Of a stretch of DNA of 64,000 bases, positions 17,097-25,117 are shown in pieces; within the stretch, counting starts at the first letter, position 1; each line of letters begins with the position of its first letter. A program made the position numbers and the translations under genes. The notes beneath the pieces are model-generated. The model made no database searches. It was not told where the DNA came from and saw only the letters and a list, made by a program, of their open reading frames with translations. The DNA comes from Roseibium sediminicola (lineage in GTDB: Bacteria; Pseudomonadota; Alphaproteobacteria; Rhizobiales; Stappiaceae). The stretch is taken from contig NZ_JALNMJ010000004.1 of assembly GCF_023156505.1 (NCBI RefSeq), positions 62,001 to 126,000 on the forward strand, written 5' to 3'.

Positions 17097-18923
17097 TCAA
17101 TTGATCATCACAAGCCCGCCCTTCAGCTTCAGCAGTGCGCTGCCTGTGACATTGGTCATGGTGCCTTTCGCATTCAGAACAGCCGAGGCCTTCACATCGA
17201 TCATCACCGATTTTATCTCGATTGATGCCGGCGTCATGGTGATCTTGCTGGCGCCGCATTTGAACTCGATCATCGTTCCGGCTTCCACTTTCCAGTTGAA
17301 GCCGATCTTCTCGGTCGTGTTCATGCCGACTTCTTCGGTCCGGTCGACATCTATCTTGGTTTCACGGCAGTTCTTGACGTAGAGTGTCTCGTTGTTCTCG
17401 ATAACGGTATCCATGTCTTTCTGGGCGTGAACCCCGATGAGCTCCTGGCCTTTCGAGTCGTCCATGACGAATTCGTTGTAACCGCCGCCGCCGACGGTCG
17501 AATCGGACTTGATACCGGCCTTGTTTTTTTCACCCGGCAGGGAATATGGCGGCATGTTCTCCGCATTATAGACCGTTCCGACGATGATCGGCTGGTCCGG
17601 GTCACCTTCCAGGAATTGTACAATCACCTCCTGGCCTACACGCGGGATATAAATGCCGCCCCAATTGTTGCCGGACCACACCTGAGCCACACGCACCCGC
17701 CGAGATTGCGTCTTGTCGCGGTCCCAGTGAAATTCGACCATGATCTGACCGTATTCGTCCACATCGATTTCGCCTTGCCCCACGACTTTTGCCGTCTGGG
17801 GTCCGGGAATGCGCGGCTTGCGCGTGACGGCCGGCGTTCGAAAGGGAATGTCGGAGGCCAGCACGTCATAGGTCCCGGTATAGGCCTCTCCCTGCGCGCC
17901 GCCGCCTCCGGTCCGGTATTGTTCCGTGATGATCTGGTGGCTCGCGCGGACAACCAGATGTTCCTTGTTCTGCGGTCCGTGGGGGTGGTCCTTCAGGGTG
18001 AACAGGCCACCGGCGAACAACCGCGGCACTTCACCGGCCGTCTCGATCCGCTTGTCGGCAGCCTGTTCGGCTTCCAGGCGGATCTTGGACAACGTGGTGC
18101 CCTTGTCCTTTTCCGTGTAGCGGCCCGGATAGTCGTAGTGCTCCAGCGAGCCGGCACGATAGGCCGAACCGGCGTCGCGGTCCGCTTCCAGGGACGCGCT
18201 CGGCTTCTCGAAATCGTAGTCGTTCATCGCGAACTTGCCAGTGAGGAATCGGCGCGTCGGTACCCAGTGATAAATGTGCTCCTCGTCGCGCTGGCTCTCG
18301 CCGCCGATCGGGATGAACGGAATGGTGCTGTCACCGACGATCGGGCTGTAGGACGATTTGGCGTCGGCCAGGATCATGGTGTGTTTGCCGTTTTGGTGTT
18401 CGAAGAAATAGGAGATGCCAAACTCTTCCATCAACCGGCGGCAAAAATTGTAGTCCGATTCCCGATACTGGACGCAGTAGTGGATCGGGTCGTAGCTCTC
18501 GGTAAGGTTCTTGCGATGATCGGAAAAGTCGTGTTCGCCAAGCACCTCGGAAATGATGTCCGGCGCCGACTTGTCCTTGAAGATGCGGCAATTGGCATTC
18601 TTGGTGAGCAGCCAGAACCAGGGTTTCAACGTAAGCTTATAGACGTAATAGGCATCCCTGTAGCCGAGCCATCTCGCATCCGTCAGCAGGCCGTCGAAAT
18701 AGCGGGTATCGCCGTTGTTGGTGACCACCTTGACGGTCATATGCGTGGCGATGGCCTGATCGAAATCCAGGTCTTCCTTTTGGCTGACGACTTCTATCCG
18801 GATTTCAAAATCTTCGCTCAAGCCTTCGTCGCACTCGATGGTGACAATGGAAAGCTCATCCTTGCCAAAGACCGATGTCAGTTCGGCCATTCGCTGTTTC
18901 TGTCTGAGTTGTCCTACGGCCAC
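17097..18923 (-). CDS. vgrG: VgrG (TssI), T6SS spike protein
   Basis: This 608-residue protein starts at a GTG (18923) with GAGGAGAG about 6 bases upstream. An ATG 11 codons in is the alternative. It has the phage gp27-like half (LSIVTIECDEGLSE, CVQYRESDYNFCRRLMEEFGI) and then a gp5 OB-fold region (RVRVAQVWSGNNWGGIYIPRVGQEV, FLEGDPDQPIIVGTVYN). A beta-helical tail of short repeats ends at residue 608. There is no enzymatic extension, so this spike does not carry a fused effector. First gene of the minus-strand T6SS operon. Confidence 0.95.
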   Translation of the reverse strand: MAVGQLRQKQRMAELTSVFGKDELSIVTIECDEGLSEDFEIRIEVVSQKEDLDFDQAIATHMTVKVVTNNGDTRYFDGLLTDARWLGYRDAYYVYKLTLKPWFWLLTKNANCRIFKDKSAPDIISEVLGEHDFSDHRKNLTESYDPIHYCVQYRESDYNFCRRLMEEFGISYFFEHQNGKHTMILADAKSSYSPIVGDSTIPFIPIGGESQRDEEHIYHWVPTRRFLTGKFAMNDYDFEKPSASLEADRDAGSAYRAGSLEHYDYPGRYTEKDKGTTLSKIRLEAEQAADKRIETAGEVPRLFAGGLFTLKDHPHGPQNKEHLVVRASHQIITEQYRTGGGGAQGEAYTGTYDVLASDIPFRTPAVTRKPRIPGPQTAKVVGQGEIDVDEYGQIMVEFHWDRDKTQSRRVRVAQVWSGNNWGGIYIPRVGQEVIVQFLEGDPDQPIIVGTVYNAENMPPYSLPGEKNKAGIKSDSTVGGGGYNEFVMDDSKGQELIGVHAQKDMDTVIENNETLYVKNCRETKIDVDRTEEVGMNTTEKIGFNWKVEAGTMIEFKCGASKITMTPASIEIKSVMIDVKASAVLNAKGTMTNVTGSALLKLKGGLVMIN

Positions 18924-19315
18924 GAAAGCTCTCCTCGGAAATACTGCGGTTCCTGACGGGACAGACCAAAACGCTGTCGTCTTTCAGTACCTATGTCGTT
19001 TCCGCAAAAAATAATGTGCTCAAGAACACAATTGTTGCAAATACTTTAGACGACCGACGCTTGTGTGACGGAGCGGCACCGTCTTCCTTCCCCAACTGAC
19101 CGTTAATTCTCCAAGGAACCCCGAAAACTAATTAGCCCGCTCAGCAACGTCATTCTCGCGGGTCTCCTCTTGCTTCTTCCTCACAAACCGACATACTGAC
19201 ATCAAAACGCACTTTAGTGACTTTCGCCACACTAATATTCCACCGATATGGCACGATACATTTCGAAGCCCGATGCGAAACGCATTCGAACACTCCACCA
19301 GGGAGGATTGAGATC
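18924..19315. promoter_or_regulatory. Divergent intergenic region between the two T6SS halves
   Basis: These 392 bases have no supported gene and should contain the promoters for the vgrG operon (leftward) and the OmpA-family gene (rightward). It is visibly poorer in GC than its neighbours. Two features stand out. ATGCG-AAA-CGCAT (19273-19285) is a perfect inverted repeat 31 bases before the ompA start. AGTGA-N6-CCACA at 19216-19231 is a weak (8 of 10) match to the CRP half-sites. No convincing sigma-70 or sigma-54 promoter could be assigned by eye. Confidence 0.5.
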
Positions 19316-20005
19316 GTGACCCAGATGAAAGCCAAGTTTGACCTGAACAAAATGACGCTGCGCCGGATCCTTTTGGCAACAGCATTCACCGTCGCCATTG
19401 GCGGCATGGCGCCGCCCGCGTCCGCCCAGGACCCGACCTATTCGGCCGACGAAGTCACCAAGCACTTCAAGCAGCTGAAGACCCGGTCCCTGAAGGCGAC
19501 AGGCACCACGCGCGCACTGTGCATCGGCACGCGAGACGAGTGCAATCCGAACGCCGCAAAACAGGAAGGCGGCCAGATCGCCGTTACCAAGGAAAATGCC
19601 GACGGCGAGGCAACCGCCACTGCCGAGGCCCCGATGGTGGTCGATCCCGAGACCAAGGCAATCGACGACGCCTTTAACCTGTTGGTGTCATTCGAATACG
19701 CTTCCGCTCGGCTGAGCCCGGCGGCCAAGGCCAATCTTCGCGAATTCGCCAAGGGCATCAACGATGCCGACATCGCCGGCGCCAGGTTCGTGATCGAGGG
19801 CCATACGGACGGCATCGGCTCTGAAAGCTACAACCAGCGCCTCTCCGAGGACAGGGCCCAGGCCGTCACCCAGTTCCTGATCACGCTCGGCGTCGGCCGC
19901 GATCGCCTGAAAACCGTCGCCTATGGCGAAACCAGACCCAAGGTTGCCGACGTCAATGATCCGGCCAATCGTCGGGTCGAGAGCAAGCTGGTCCTCGAGC
20001 AGTAA
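19316..20005 (+). CDS. Secreted OmpA-family protein
   Basis: The preferred start is the GTG at 19316, because GGGAGG (19301-19306) lies 9 bases upstream; the ATG at 19325 is too far from it. The protein has about 229 residues with a signal peptide (RRILLATAFTVAIGGMAPPASAQ) and a central region with two cysteines (ALCIGTRDEC). A C-terminal OmpA-like peptidoglycan-binding domain follows (FVIEGHTDGIGSESYN, RLKTVAYGETRP). It is first in the rightward T6SS half, but a strong terminator separates it from tssA. With TssL-OmpA it may help anchor the apparatus where TssJ is missing (inference). Confidence 0.85.
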   Translation: MTQMKAKFDLNKMTLRRILLATAFTVAIGGMAPPASAQDPTYSADEVTKHFKQLKTRSLKATGTTRALCIGTRDECNPNAAKQEGGQIAVTKENADGEATATAEAPMVVDPETKAIDDAFNLLVSFEYASARLSPAAKANLREFAKGINDADIAGARFVIEGHTDGIGSESYNQRLSEDRAQAVTQFLITLGVGRDRLKTVAYGETRPKVADVNDPANRRVESKLVLEQ

Positions 20006-20020
20006 CAGCCCGAGCATCTG

Positions 20021-20046
20021 TCTGGCCGGCGCTGGCGCCGGCCAGA
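20021..20046 (+). terminator. Strong hairpin terminator between the OmpA-family gene and tssA
   Basis: A perfect 12-bp inverted repeat (TCTGGCCGGCGC and its complement, separated by TG) starts 15 bases after the ompA stop and is followed by GACTTTGAATTT. The stem is very strong, but the T-run is weak, so partial read-through into tssA is plausible. Confidence 0.7.
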
Positions 20047-20100
20047 GACTTTGAATTTCCCGGCGGGAGGCTCGGGACGGATTTTGGGCGGGGAGCACCA

Positions 20101-21387
20101 ATGAGTTTTGATCCGGACACATACGGCTCCGAAATTTCTCCGGGCGCTGGATGCGGCCCCGATCTTTATGATACCGAGCCGGCCTTTGCTGCTCTGCTCG
20201 ATTCCTGCGAAGAGCTGCTGCCGGAACGCTTCAGCGAATTTGACCGCTCGGAAATCGAGTTCACCGACATTTTCAAACAGATGGACGGGTTCCTGAAACA
20301 GTCCCGGGACCTGCGCCTGCTGATCCTGCTGGCTCAGTTCGGCATTCTCGCAGGCCAGCTTCACACATTCGCCAATGCCGTGCGGATCATGCGTAGACTG
20401 CTCGAAAACCATTGGGACGAAGTCCATCCGATGGACGCGGATTTCGGCCATATGGAACGGATCGGCGCGCTCGAGGCGCTCAACAACCGTCCCGCCGTTG
20501 TATTGCCCCTGGAAGCCGCGCCGCTTCTGAAAACCCGGCGAACCGGGCCGATCAGTTATCGTGCGATTCAAATTGCGGCGGGTGATACGACCGCGCGTCC
20601 CGACGAACACACGATTTCCCTCGGCGCCATCGAAGCCGCGCTGACATCCGGAGAACTGGAACAGGACGCCATTGACGAGGTGCTCACGGATCTGGCGGAC
20701 CTGCCGGACGAGCTTGAGGCCATTTCCAGCGTCTGCACGGAAAAGCTCAAGGCGGCCGATGCCAAGGCGGCGCCCCCGAATTACGAGGCTCTGTCAATAT
20801 TGCTTCGGCAAATGAACACGGAGCTCAACACCCGGCTTGGCCGGATCGCGCCGGAAGACGCCGAGGACAGCGACGGCGACACACAGGCGGACACGGGTGC
20901 CGGCGCCGCCGACACCTCCCCGGCGGAGCAGCAGGACATTCGCAACGCCGCCCAGGCCAAACTGATTCTGGACGCGGTCGAGGACTATTTCGCCTCACGG
21001 GAGCCGTCCCACCCGGCCCTCTTCCTGGTCCGTGAAGCGCGCGGCCTCGTCGGCAAGTCCTATCTGGACGCTCTGAAGATCCTGATGCCGCGCCGCTTCG
21101 ATGACGTTGCGCTTCTGCTCGGCACCAGTGGCCTGCAACTCTCCAATGACAGGTTGATCGATCTCAACGAAAACGACGATCCGGACCTCGGCGACATCGA
21201 CGGCTTTTCTGTGCTGGTGATCGAGAACCGGTCCGACGCCATGAAGGGCATCGGCGCCGTCAAGGGCTATTATTCGACCAATGAGCCGACCAGCCCGATC
21301 CCGCTTCTTCTCGAAGAGGCCCAAAACATGAGTTCCGGCTCATTCACCGGCCTGCTCAACCTGTTCTTGCGTCCGGAAGGCGACTGA
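20101..21387 (+). CDS. tssA: TssA (ImpA N-terminal family), T6SS assembly protein
   Basis: This 428-residue cytoplasmic protein has the ImpA N-terminal domain: FKQMDGFLKQSRDLRLLILLAQFGILA and HWDEVHPMDADFG (the LExHWDxVHP-type motif). An acidic linker follows at about 255-285, and then a C-terminal region. TssA caps or primes sheath and tube growth at the baseplate. GGCGGGGAG is just upstream of the ATG. It is separated from tssB by 271 low-GC bases, so tssBC probably has its own promoter. Confidence 0.92.
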   Translation: MSFDPDTYGSEISPGAGCGPDLYDTEPAFAALLDSCEELLPERFSEFDRSEIEFTDIFKQMDGFLKQSRDLRLLILLAQFGILAGQLHTFANAVRIMRRLLENHWDEVHPMDADFGHMERIGALEALNNRPAVVLPLEAAPLLKTRRTGPISYRAIQIAAGDTTARPDEHTISLGAIEAALTSGELEQDAIDEVLTDLADLPDELEAISSVCTEKLKAADAKAAPPNYEALSILLRQMNTELNTRLGRIAPEDAEDSDGDTQADTGAGAADTSPAEQQDIRNAAQAKLILDAVEDYFASREPSHPALFLVREARGLVGKSYLDALKILMPRRFDDVALLLGTSGLQLSNDRLIDLNENDDPDLGDIDGFSVLVIENRSDAMKGIGAVKGYYSTNEPTSPIPLLLEEAQNMSSGSFTGLLNLFLRPEGD

Positions 21388-21658
21388 ACCGAGTGAGGTG
21401 ACAGCGAATCGCATTCCCTAGAGTTCCCAGGTTCATTCTTGACACAATCGATCAACGGGTCCTCAATATTCGAAAGAAAAATTTAAACCAGCTATCATGT
21501 GACTGTGATCACTTCCAATCCCAAATAATCGAAGTACATAGATACCCAAGAGATCAAACGCAGACATAAGAAAAAAACAAAGACCAACATCGCTGCGTGA
21601 GTATTTGACTAAAGCTGGCCCAGTTTTGCGCGGGCCAAGGAAATGAAAGGCAAGTACA
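21388..21658 (+). promoter_or_regulatory. Low-GC regulatory region upstream of tssBC with a CRP-like site
   Basis: There is no gene here. By hand count 71 of 180 bases in 21421-21600 are G or C (39%), far below the neighbours. TGTGA-CTGTGA-TCACT at 21498-21513 matches 9 of 10 positions of the CRP pattern. A poor -10-like TACATA at 21535-21540 lies at class II distance from it. A TTGACA at 21439-21444 is a possible -35 without a good -10. A 6-bp hairpin (TGGCCC/GGGCCA, 21616-21637) sits just before the tssB ribosome-binding site. Confidence 0.5.
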
Positions 21659-22210
21659 ATGGCATCGAATAGCGGGCAAAGCTTTATCAAGCGCAACAGA
21701 CCTCCGAGGGTCCACATTTTCTACGAAGATCCGTTTGACGCGGAACAGAAAGTCGAGCTGCCGTTTGTCATGGGCATCATGGCCGATCTGTCAGGCGACA
21801 GCCCCGGTGTCGAAAAACCCGACATTGACGACCGCAAGCTTCTCGACATCGACATGGACAATTTCACCAAGCGCATGGAGGCCATCGAACCCGGCACGAC
21901 CTTCACGGTGAAAGACAAGCTGTCCGGCGAGGACAACTCCAAGATGAGTGTCCAGCTGCGCTTCAAGAACATGGATGACTTCACTCCCGGCAAGGTCGCC
22001 GAACAGGTTCCGGCCCTGAAGAAGTTGCTGGACGCGCGCCGCAGCCTGGCCGCGTTGCGCACCATGATGGACGGCCGCGTTCAGGCGATCTCGCAGCTGG
22101 AGGAGCTGACCCGGGATCCGGCCTTGATGGAAGCCCTTGCTCAGAAGATCGAAGCCGAAAGAAAGCAGCCCGGTGATGCATCGGCTGACGACGGCAAAGA
22201 GGAGGCATAA
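21659..22210 (+). CDS. tssB: TssB/VipA, small sheath subunit
   Basis: This 183-residue protein has typical TssB features: RPPRVHIFYEDPFDAEQKVELPFVMGIMADLSG near the N-terminus, FTKRMEAIEPG, and MDDFTPGKVAEQVPALKKLLDAR in the centre. TssB forms the contractile sheath with TssC, whose gene starts on the base after the tssB stop. The two are therefore translated at matched levels. Confidence 0.96.
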   Translation: MASNSGQSFIKRNRPPRVHIFYEDPFDAEQKVELPFVMGIMADLSGDSPGVEKPDIDDRKLLDIDMDNFTKRMEAIEPGTTFTVKDKLSGEDNSKMSVQLRFKNMDDFTPGKVAEQVPALKKLLDARRSLAALRTMMDGRVQAISQLEELTRDPALMEALAQKIEAERKQPGDASADDGKEEA

Positions 22211-23734
22211 ATGAGCAACACCGATACCAGCGCCCAAACAAGCGGCGCAGCTGCCGGCGAAGCCACTTCGGAAAACAGTCCCGAAGAGTTTGCTTCGATC
22301 CTGAAACAGAATTTCCGCATCAAGGACGAAAACGATACGGCGAACCAGCTGGTTGACAACGCAATGTCGACCTTCCTCGCAGAGGCCCTGTCGGATCAGG
22401 CCCTGATCAAGGACGATGTCTACGACACGATCGACGAAATGATCGCCAAGCTGGATGAAAAGCTGACCTCCCAGGTCAACGAGATCATCCACGCGCCGGA
22501 ATTCCAGAAGCTGGAAAGCGCCTGGCGCGGCCTGGACTATTTGGTTCACCAGTCGGAGACCGATGCAACGCTGAAACTGCAGTTCCTGAACATTTCGAAG
22601 AAGGAACTGGCGGGTGTCTTCAAGAGCTATCGTGGTGCCAAATGGGACCAGAGCCCGCTGTTCAAGCAGATCTACGAAGCTGAATTCGGCCAGCTTGGCG
22701 GCCAGCCCTATGGCTGTCTCGTCGGAGACTACGAATTCTCCTATGACCCTCAGGACATCACCGTCCTGCGCGGCATGGCGAAGATTTCGGCAGCTGCTCA
22801 TGCACCGTTCCTTGCAGCGGCCAATCCGCAGCTGATGCAAATGGACAGCTGGACGGAACTGCCGGCGAAACGCGACCTGTCGAAGATTTTCGACACGGAG
22901 ATCCACGCCCAGTGGCGGACGCTCCGGGAATCGGAAGATGCCCGTTACCTGGGTCTGACCATGCCGCGAGTGCTGGCCCGTCAGCCTTACGGCGCCAAGT
23001 CCGACCCGGTCGAGGAATTCGCCTTCGAGGAGGAATTCGGCGAGGACACCCACAACAATTACGCCTGGATGAACTCCGCCTATGCGATGGCGGCCAATGT
23101 CAACCGGGCCTACAAGGAATACGGCTGGACGGTCCGGATCCGTGGCGTAGAAAGCGGCGGTCTGGTCGAGGAACTGCCGACCCATGTCTTCGAAACGGAT
23201 GACGGCGGTGTCGACCAGAAATGTCCGGCGGAAATAGCGATTTCAGACCGGCGCGAGCATGAAATCTCCCGCCTTGGCCTGATCCCGCTGATCCACCGCA
23301 AGAACACCGACCAGGCCGCGTTCCTGGGAGCGCAGTCCGTGTTCAAACCGCGCCAGTTCTCCGGACCGGACGGCAAGGATGCGACCGCATCGGACAATCT
23401 GTCGGCGCGGCTGCCCTACATGTTCGCGACCACCCGGTTCGCCCACTACCTCAAGGTGATGGTGCGCAACAAGATCGGCTCGACCAAGGAAGCGCCGCAG
23501 CTGCAGCGCTGGCTGAACGACTGGATCATGGACTACGTCGACGGCGATCCGGACAATTCGACCGAGGAAACCAAGGCGCGCAAGCCGCTTCGCGAAGCCA
23601 AGGTCACGATCGTGCCCGACGAGGAAAACCCCGGTTACTACCGGGCCCAGTTCTTCCTGCGTCCGCACTACCAGCTGGAAGGCATGGACATCGGCATGAG
23701 CCTGGCGTCCCGCATTCCGCAAGACGGAAGCTAA
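22211..23734 (+). CDS. tssC: TssC/VipB, large sheath subunit
   Basis: This 507-residue protein is full length. Family hallmarks: HAPEFQKLESAWRGLDYLV, AEFGQLGGQPYGCLVGDYEFS, WTELPAKRDLSKIFD, ARYLGLTMPRVLARQPYG and RLPYMFATTRFAHYLKVMVRNKIGS. It assembles with TssB into the sheath that ClpV recycles. It is immediately coupled to tssB and followed by a 202-base structured leader before hcp. Confidence 0.97.
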   Translation: MSNTDTSAQTSGAAAGEATSENSPEEFASILKQNFRIKDENDTANQLVDNAMSTFLAEALSDQALIKDDVYDTIDEMIAKLDEKLTSQVNEIIHAPEFQKLESAWRGLDYLVHQSETDATLKLQFLNISKKELAGVFKSYRGAKWDQSPLFKQIYEAEFGQLGGQPYGCLVGDYEFSYDPQDITVLRGMAKISAAAHAPFLAAANPQLMQMDSWTELPAKRDLSKIFDTEIHAQWRTLRESEDARYLGLTMPRVLARQPYGAKSDPVEEFAFEEEFGEDTHNNYAWMNSAYAMAANVNRAYKEYGWTVRIRGVESGGLVEELPTHVFETDDGGVDQKCPAEIAISDRREHEISRLGLIPLIHRKNTDQAAFLGAQSVFKPRQFSGPDGKDATASDNLSARLPYMFATTRFAHYLKVMVRNKIGSTKEAPQLQRWLNDWIMDYVDGDPDNSTEETKARKPLREAKVTIVPDEENPGYYRAQFFLRPHYQLEGMDIGMSLASRIPQDGS

Positions 23735-23936
23735 CACCACGAATTGCCGGAGGGCGGCAGCCCGCCCTCGGCAGGCATCCCAATTGGATGCAAGTCCGGT
23801 TCCACCGGGCGGAGGTACAAACAGGCGCTTTGGCGTCCAGGGGTTTGGACCGTGAGGTCCGAGGTAGTTGTCAGGAATATCAGACTAAAGCCAGACCAGC
23901 CGGTCTGGCCGTCAACAACCAAGAGGATCTATTGAA
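23735..23936 (+). promoter_or_regulatory. Structured spacer and hcp leader with two hairpins
   Basis: The first hairpin, starting 12 bases after the tssC stop, spans 23746-23772: GAGGGCGG (23750-23757) pairs with CCGCCCTC (23762-23769), and GCC/GGC closes beyond a bulge. The second, 29 bases before the hcp ATG, pairs CCAGACC (23891-23897) with GGTCTGG (23902-23908). Neither has a T-run. They may be RNA processing or stability elements that let hcp be expressed more than its neighbours. AGAGGAT at about 23921-23928 is the hcp ribosome-binding site. Confidence 0.55.
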
Positions 23937-24422
23937 ATGGCTGTCGATTTTTTTCTGGAACTTGAAGGCATCAAAGGCGAAGCTCAGGACAAGACCCATA
24001 AGGACAAGATTGACGTTCTGTCCTGGTCCTGGGGCGCGTCCCAGTCCGGCACCACCCACATGGGCGGCGGCTCCGGCTCTGGCAAGGCCCATTTTCAGGA
24101 CCTGAGCATCACCAAATATGTCGACAAGTCGACCCCGGTGCTGCTGCAGCATGTTTCCACCGGCAAACACATTACCAAAGGCACCTTGTTCGTTCGCAAG
24201 GCTGCCGGTGACAGCCCGCTGGAATATATCAAGATCGAGATGAAGGACATTATCGTCACCAATGTCTCGACCGGTGGCAGCGGTTCCGATGACCGCATCA
24301 CGGAAAGCTGCACCCTGAACTTCGGTGAGTACAAATATATCTACACCGAACAGAAGCCGGACGGTTCCAAGGGCGCGGCCCCGGAATTTGCCTGGGACAT
24401 CGCCGCAAACGAAAAGAAATAA
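23937..24422 (+). CDS. hcp: Hcp (TssD), T6SS tube protein
   Basis: This 161-residue protein is a typical Hcp: MAVDFFLELEGIKGEAQDKTHKDKIDVLSWSWGASQSG at the N-terminus, a Gly/Ser loop (GGGSGSGKAHFQDLSITKYVDKSTP) and ESCTLNFGEYKYIYTEQ near the end. Hexameric rings stack into the tube pushed out by sheath contraction. No C-terminal effector extension is present. A strong terminator follows directly. Confidence 0.97.
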   Translation: MAVDFFLELEGIKGEAQDKTHKDKIDVLSWSWGASQSGTTHMGGGSGSGKAHFQDLSITKYVDKSTPVLLQHVSTGKHITKGTLFVRKAAGDSPLEYIKIEMKDIIVTNVSTGGSGSDDRITESCTLNFGEYKYIYTEQKPDGSKGAAPEFAWDIAANEKK

Positions 24423-24434
24423 GGTTTCGACCGA

Positions 24435-24471
24435 CATGGCTGCCGCGCACCGCACGGCAGCCATGCTTTTT
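24435..24471 (+). terminator. Rho-independent terminator after hcp
   Basis: A perfect 11-bp stem (CATGGCTGCCG at 24435-24445 with CGGCAGCCATG at 24455-24465) has a 9-base loop and is followed by CTTTTTC. It should end most hcp transcripts, leaving tssEFG-clpV to read-through or a promoter in 24472-24565. Confidence 0.85.
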
Positions 24472-24565
24472 CAAGGCCCCGCGCTTGCGGGTGCAACATG
24501 TTTTGAGAACCTTCAGACGACACACAGCTTGAATTCAGGGGTGGCAATCAGCGTGGGCATGGCCG

Positions 24566-25117
24566 ATGGCTAAATCAACCGTGAAGATGCATTCCCCGCT
24601 GATGTGGGCGTTCCGGGCAATCGAAGATCCGGACTACAAGGCCGCTCAGGCCCGGCAGAAGGAGGCCTCCAAGGGCCGCAACCTGCGCTCCGGCCGCCGT
24701 CTTTCCAGATCCTACGGCGTTTCCGAACATACCCTGCTCTCCGAGGTCCGCCGCGATCTGCAGGCTCTTCTCAACACCGTAAATCTCAATTCCACGCAGG
24801 ACCTGTCCGACTATCCGGAAGTCGAGACCTCGATCCTGAATTTCGGACTCCCGGATCTGTCCGTCCATATCGTCGACACGGTGCGCATAGACCGACTCGC
24901 TGAAGACATCCGCCAGGCCCTGATCCGGTTTGAACCGCGCATGGATCCGCGCACTTTGCAGGTGCAGCGCGACGACAGTATTGAAAGCGACACGTTCAAG
25001 GTACGGTTCTTGATCAAGGCTGAAATCCGCTGCGATCCGATCAGGATCGGCAGCGAATTTATTGCCGACGTCGATCCCGCCTTTGGCCGGATCAAGATTA
25101 TCGGGGCAACCGCATGA
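24566..25117 (+). CDS. tssE: TssE, gp25-like baseplate subunit
   Basis: This 183-residue protein has the GPW/gp25 lysozyme-like fold signature: SEVRRDLQALLNTVN, then EVETSILNFGLPDLS and a C-terminal FLIKAEIRCDP strand. TssE is the baseplate component from which the sheath extends. No clear ribosome-binding site is seen at the ATG, and the gene follows the hcp terminator by about 95 bases. Its stop overlaps the tssF start (ATGA). Confidence 0.93.
   Translation: MAKSTVKMHSPLMWAFRAIEDPDYKAAQARQKEASKGRNLRSGRRLSRSYGVSEHTLLSEVRRDLQALLNTVNLNSTQDLSDYPEVETSILNFGLPDLSVHIVDTVRIDRLAEDIRQALIRFEPRMDPRTLQVQRDDSIESDTFKVRFLIKAEIRCDPIRIGSEFIADVDPAFGRIKIIGATA

Noticed and set aside
19216..19231. Fourth CRP-like site between the T6SS halves
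   Set aside because: Only 8 of 10 positions match (AGTGA-N6-CCACA) and no promoter element is positioned with it.
19249..19263. Possible sigma-54 promoter (TGGCACG) before the OmpA-family gene
   Set aside because: The -24 part matches, but the -12 TTGC is missing at the required spacing (ATTT is there instead).
23744..24105. Short open frames in the tssC-hcp gap
   Set aside because: No ribosome-binding site or protein-like composition; the gap is better explained as an RNA leader.
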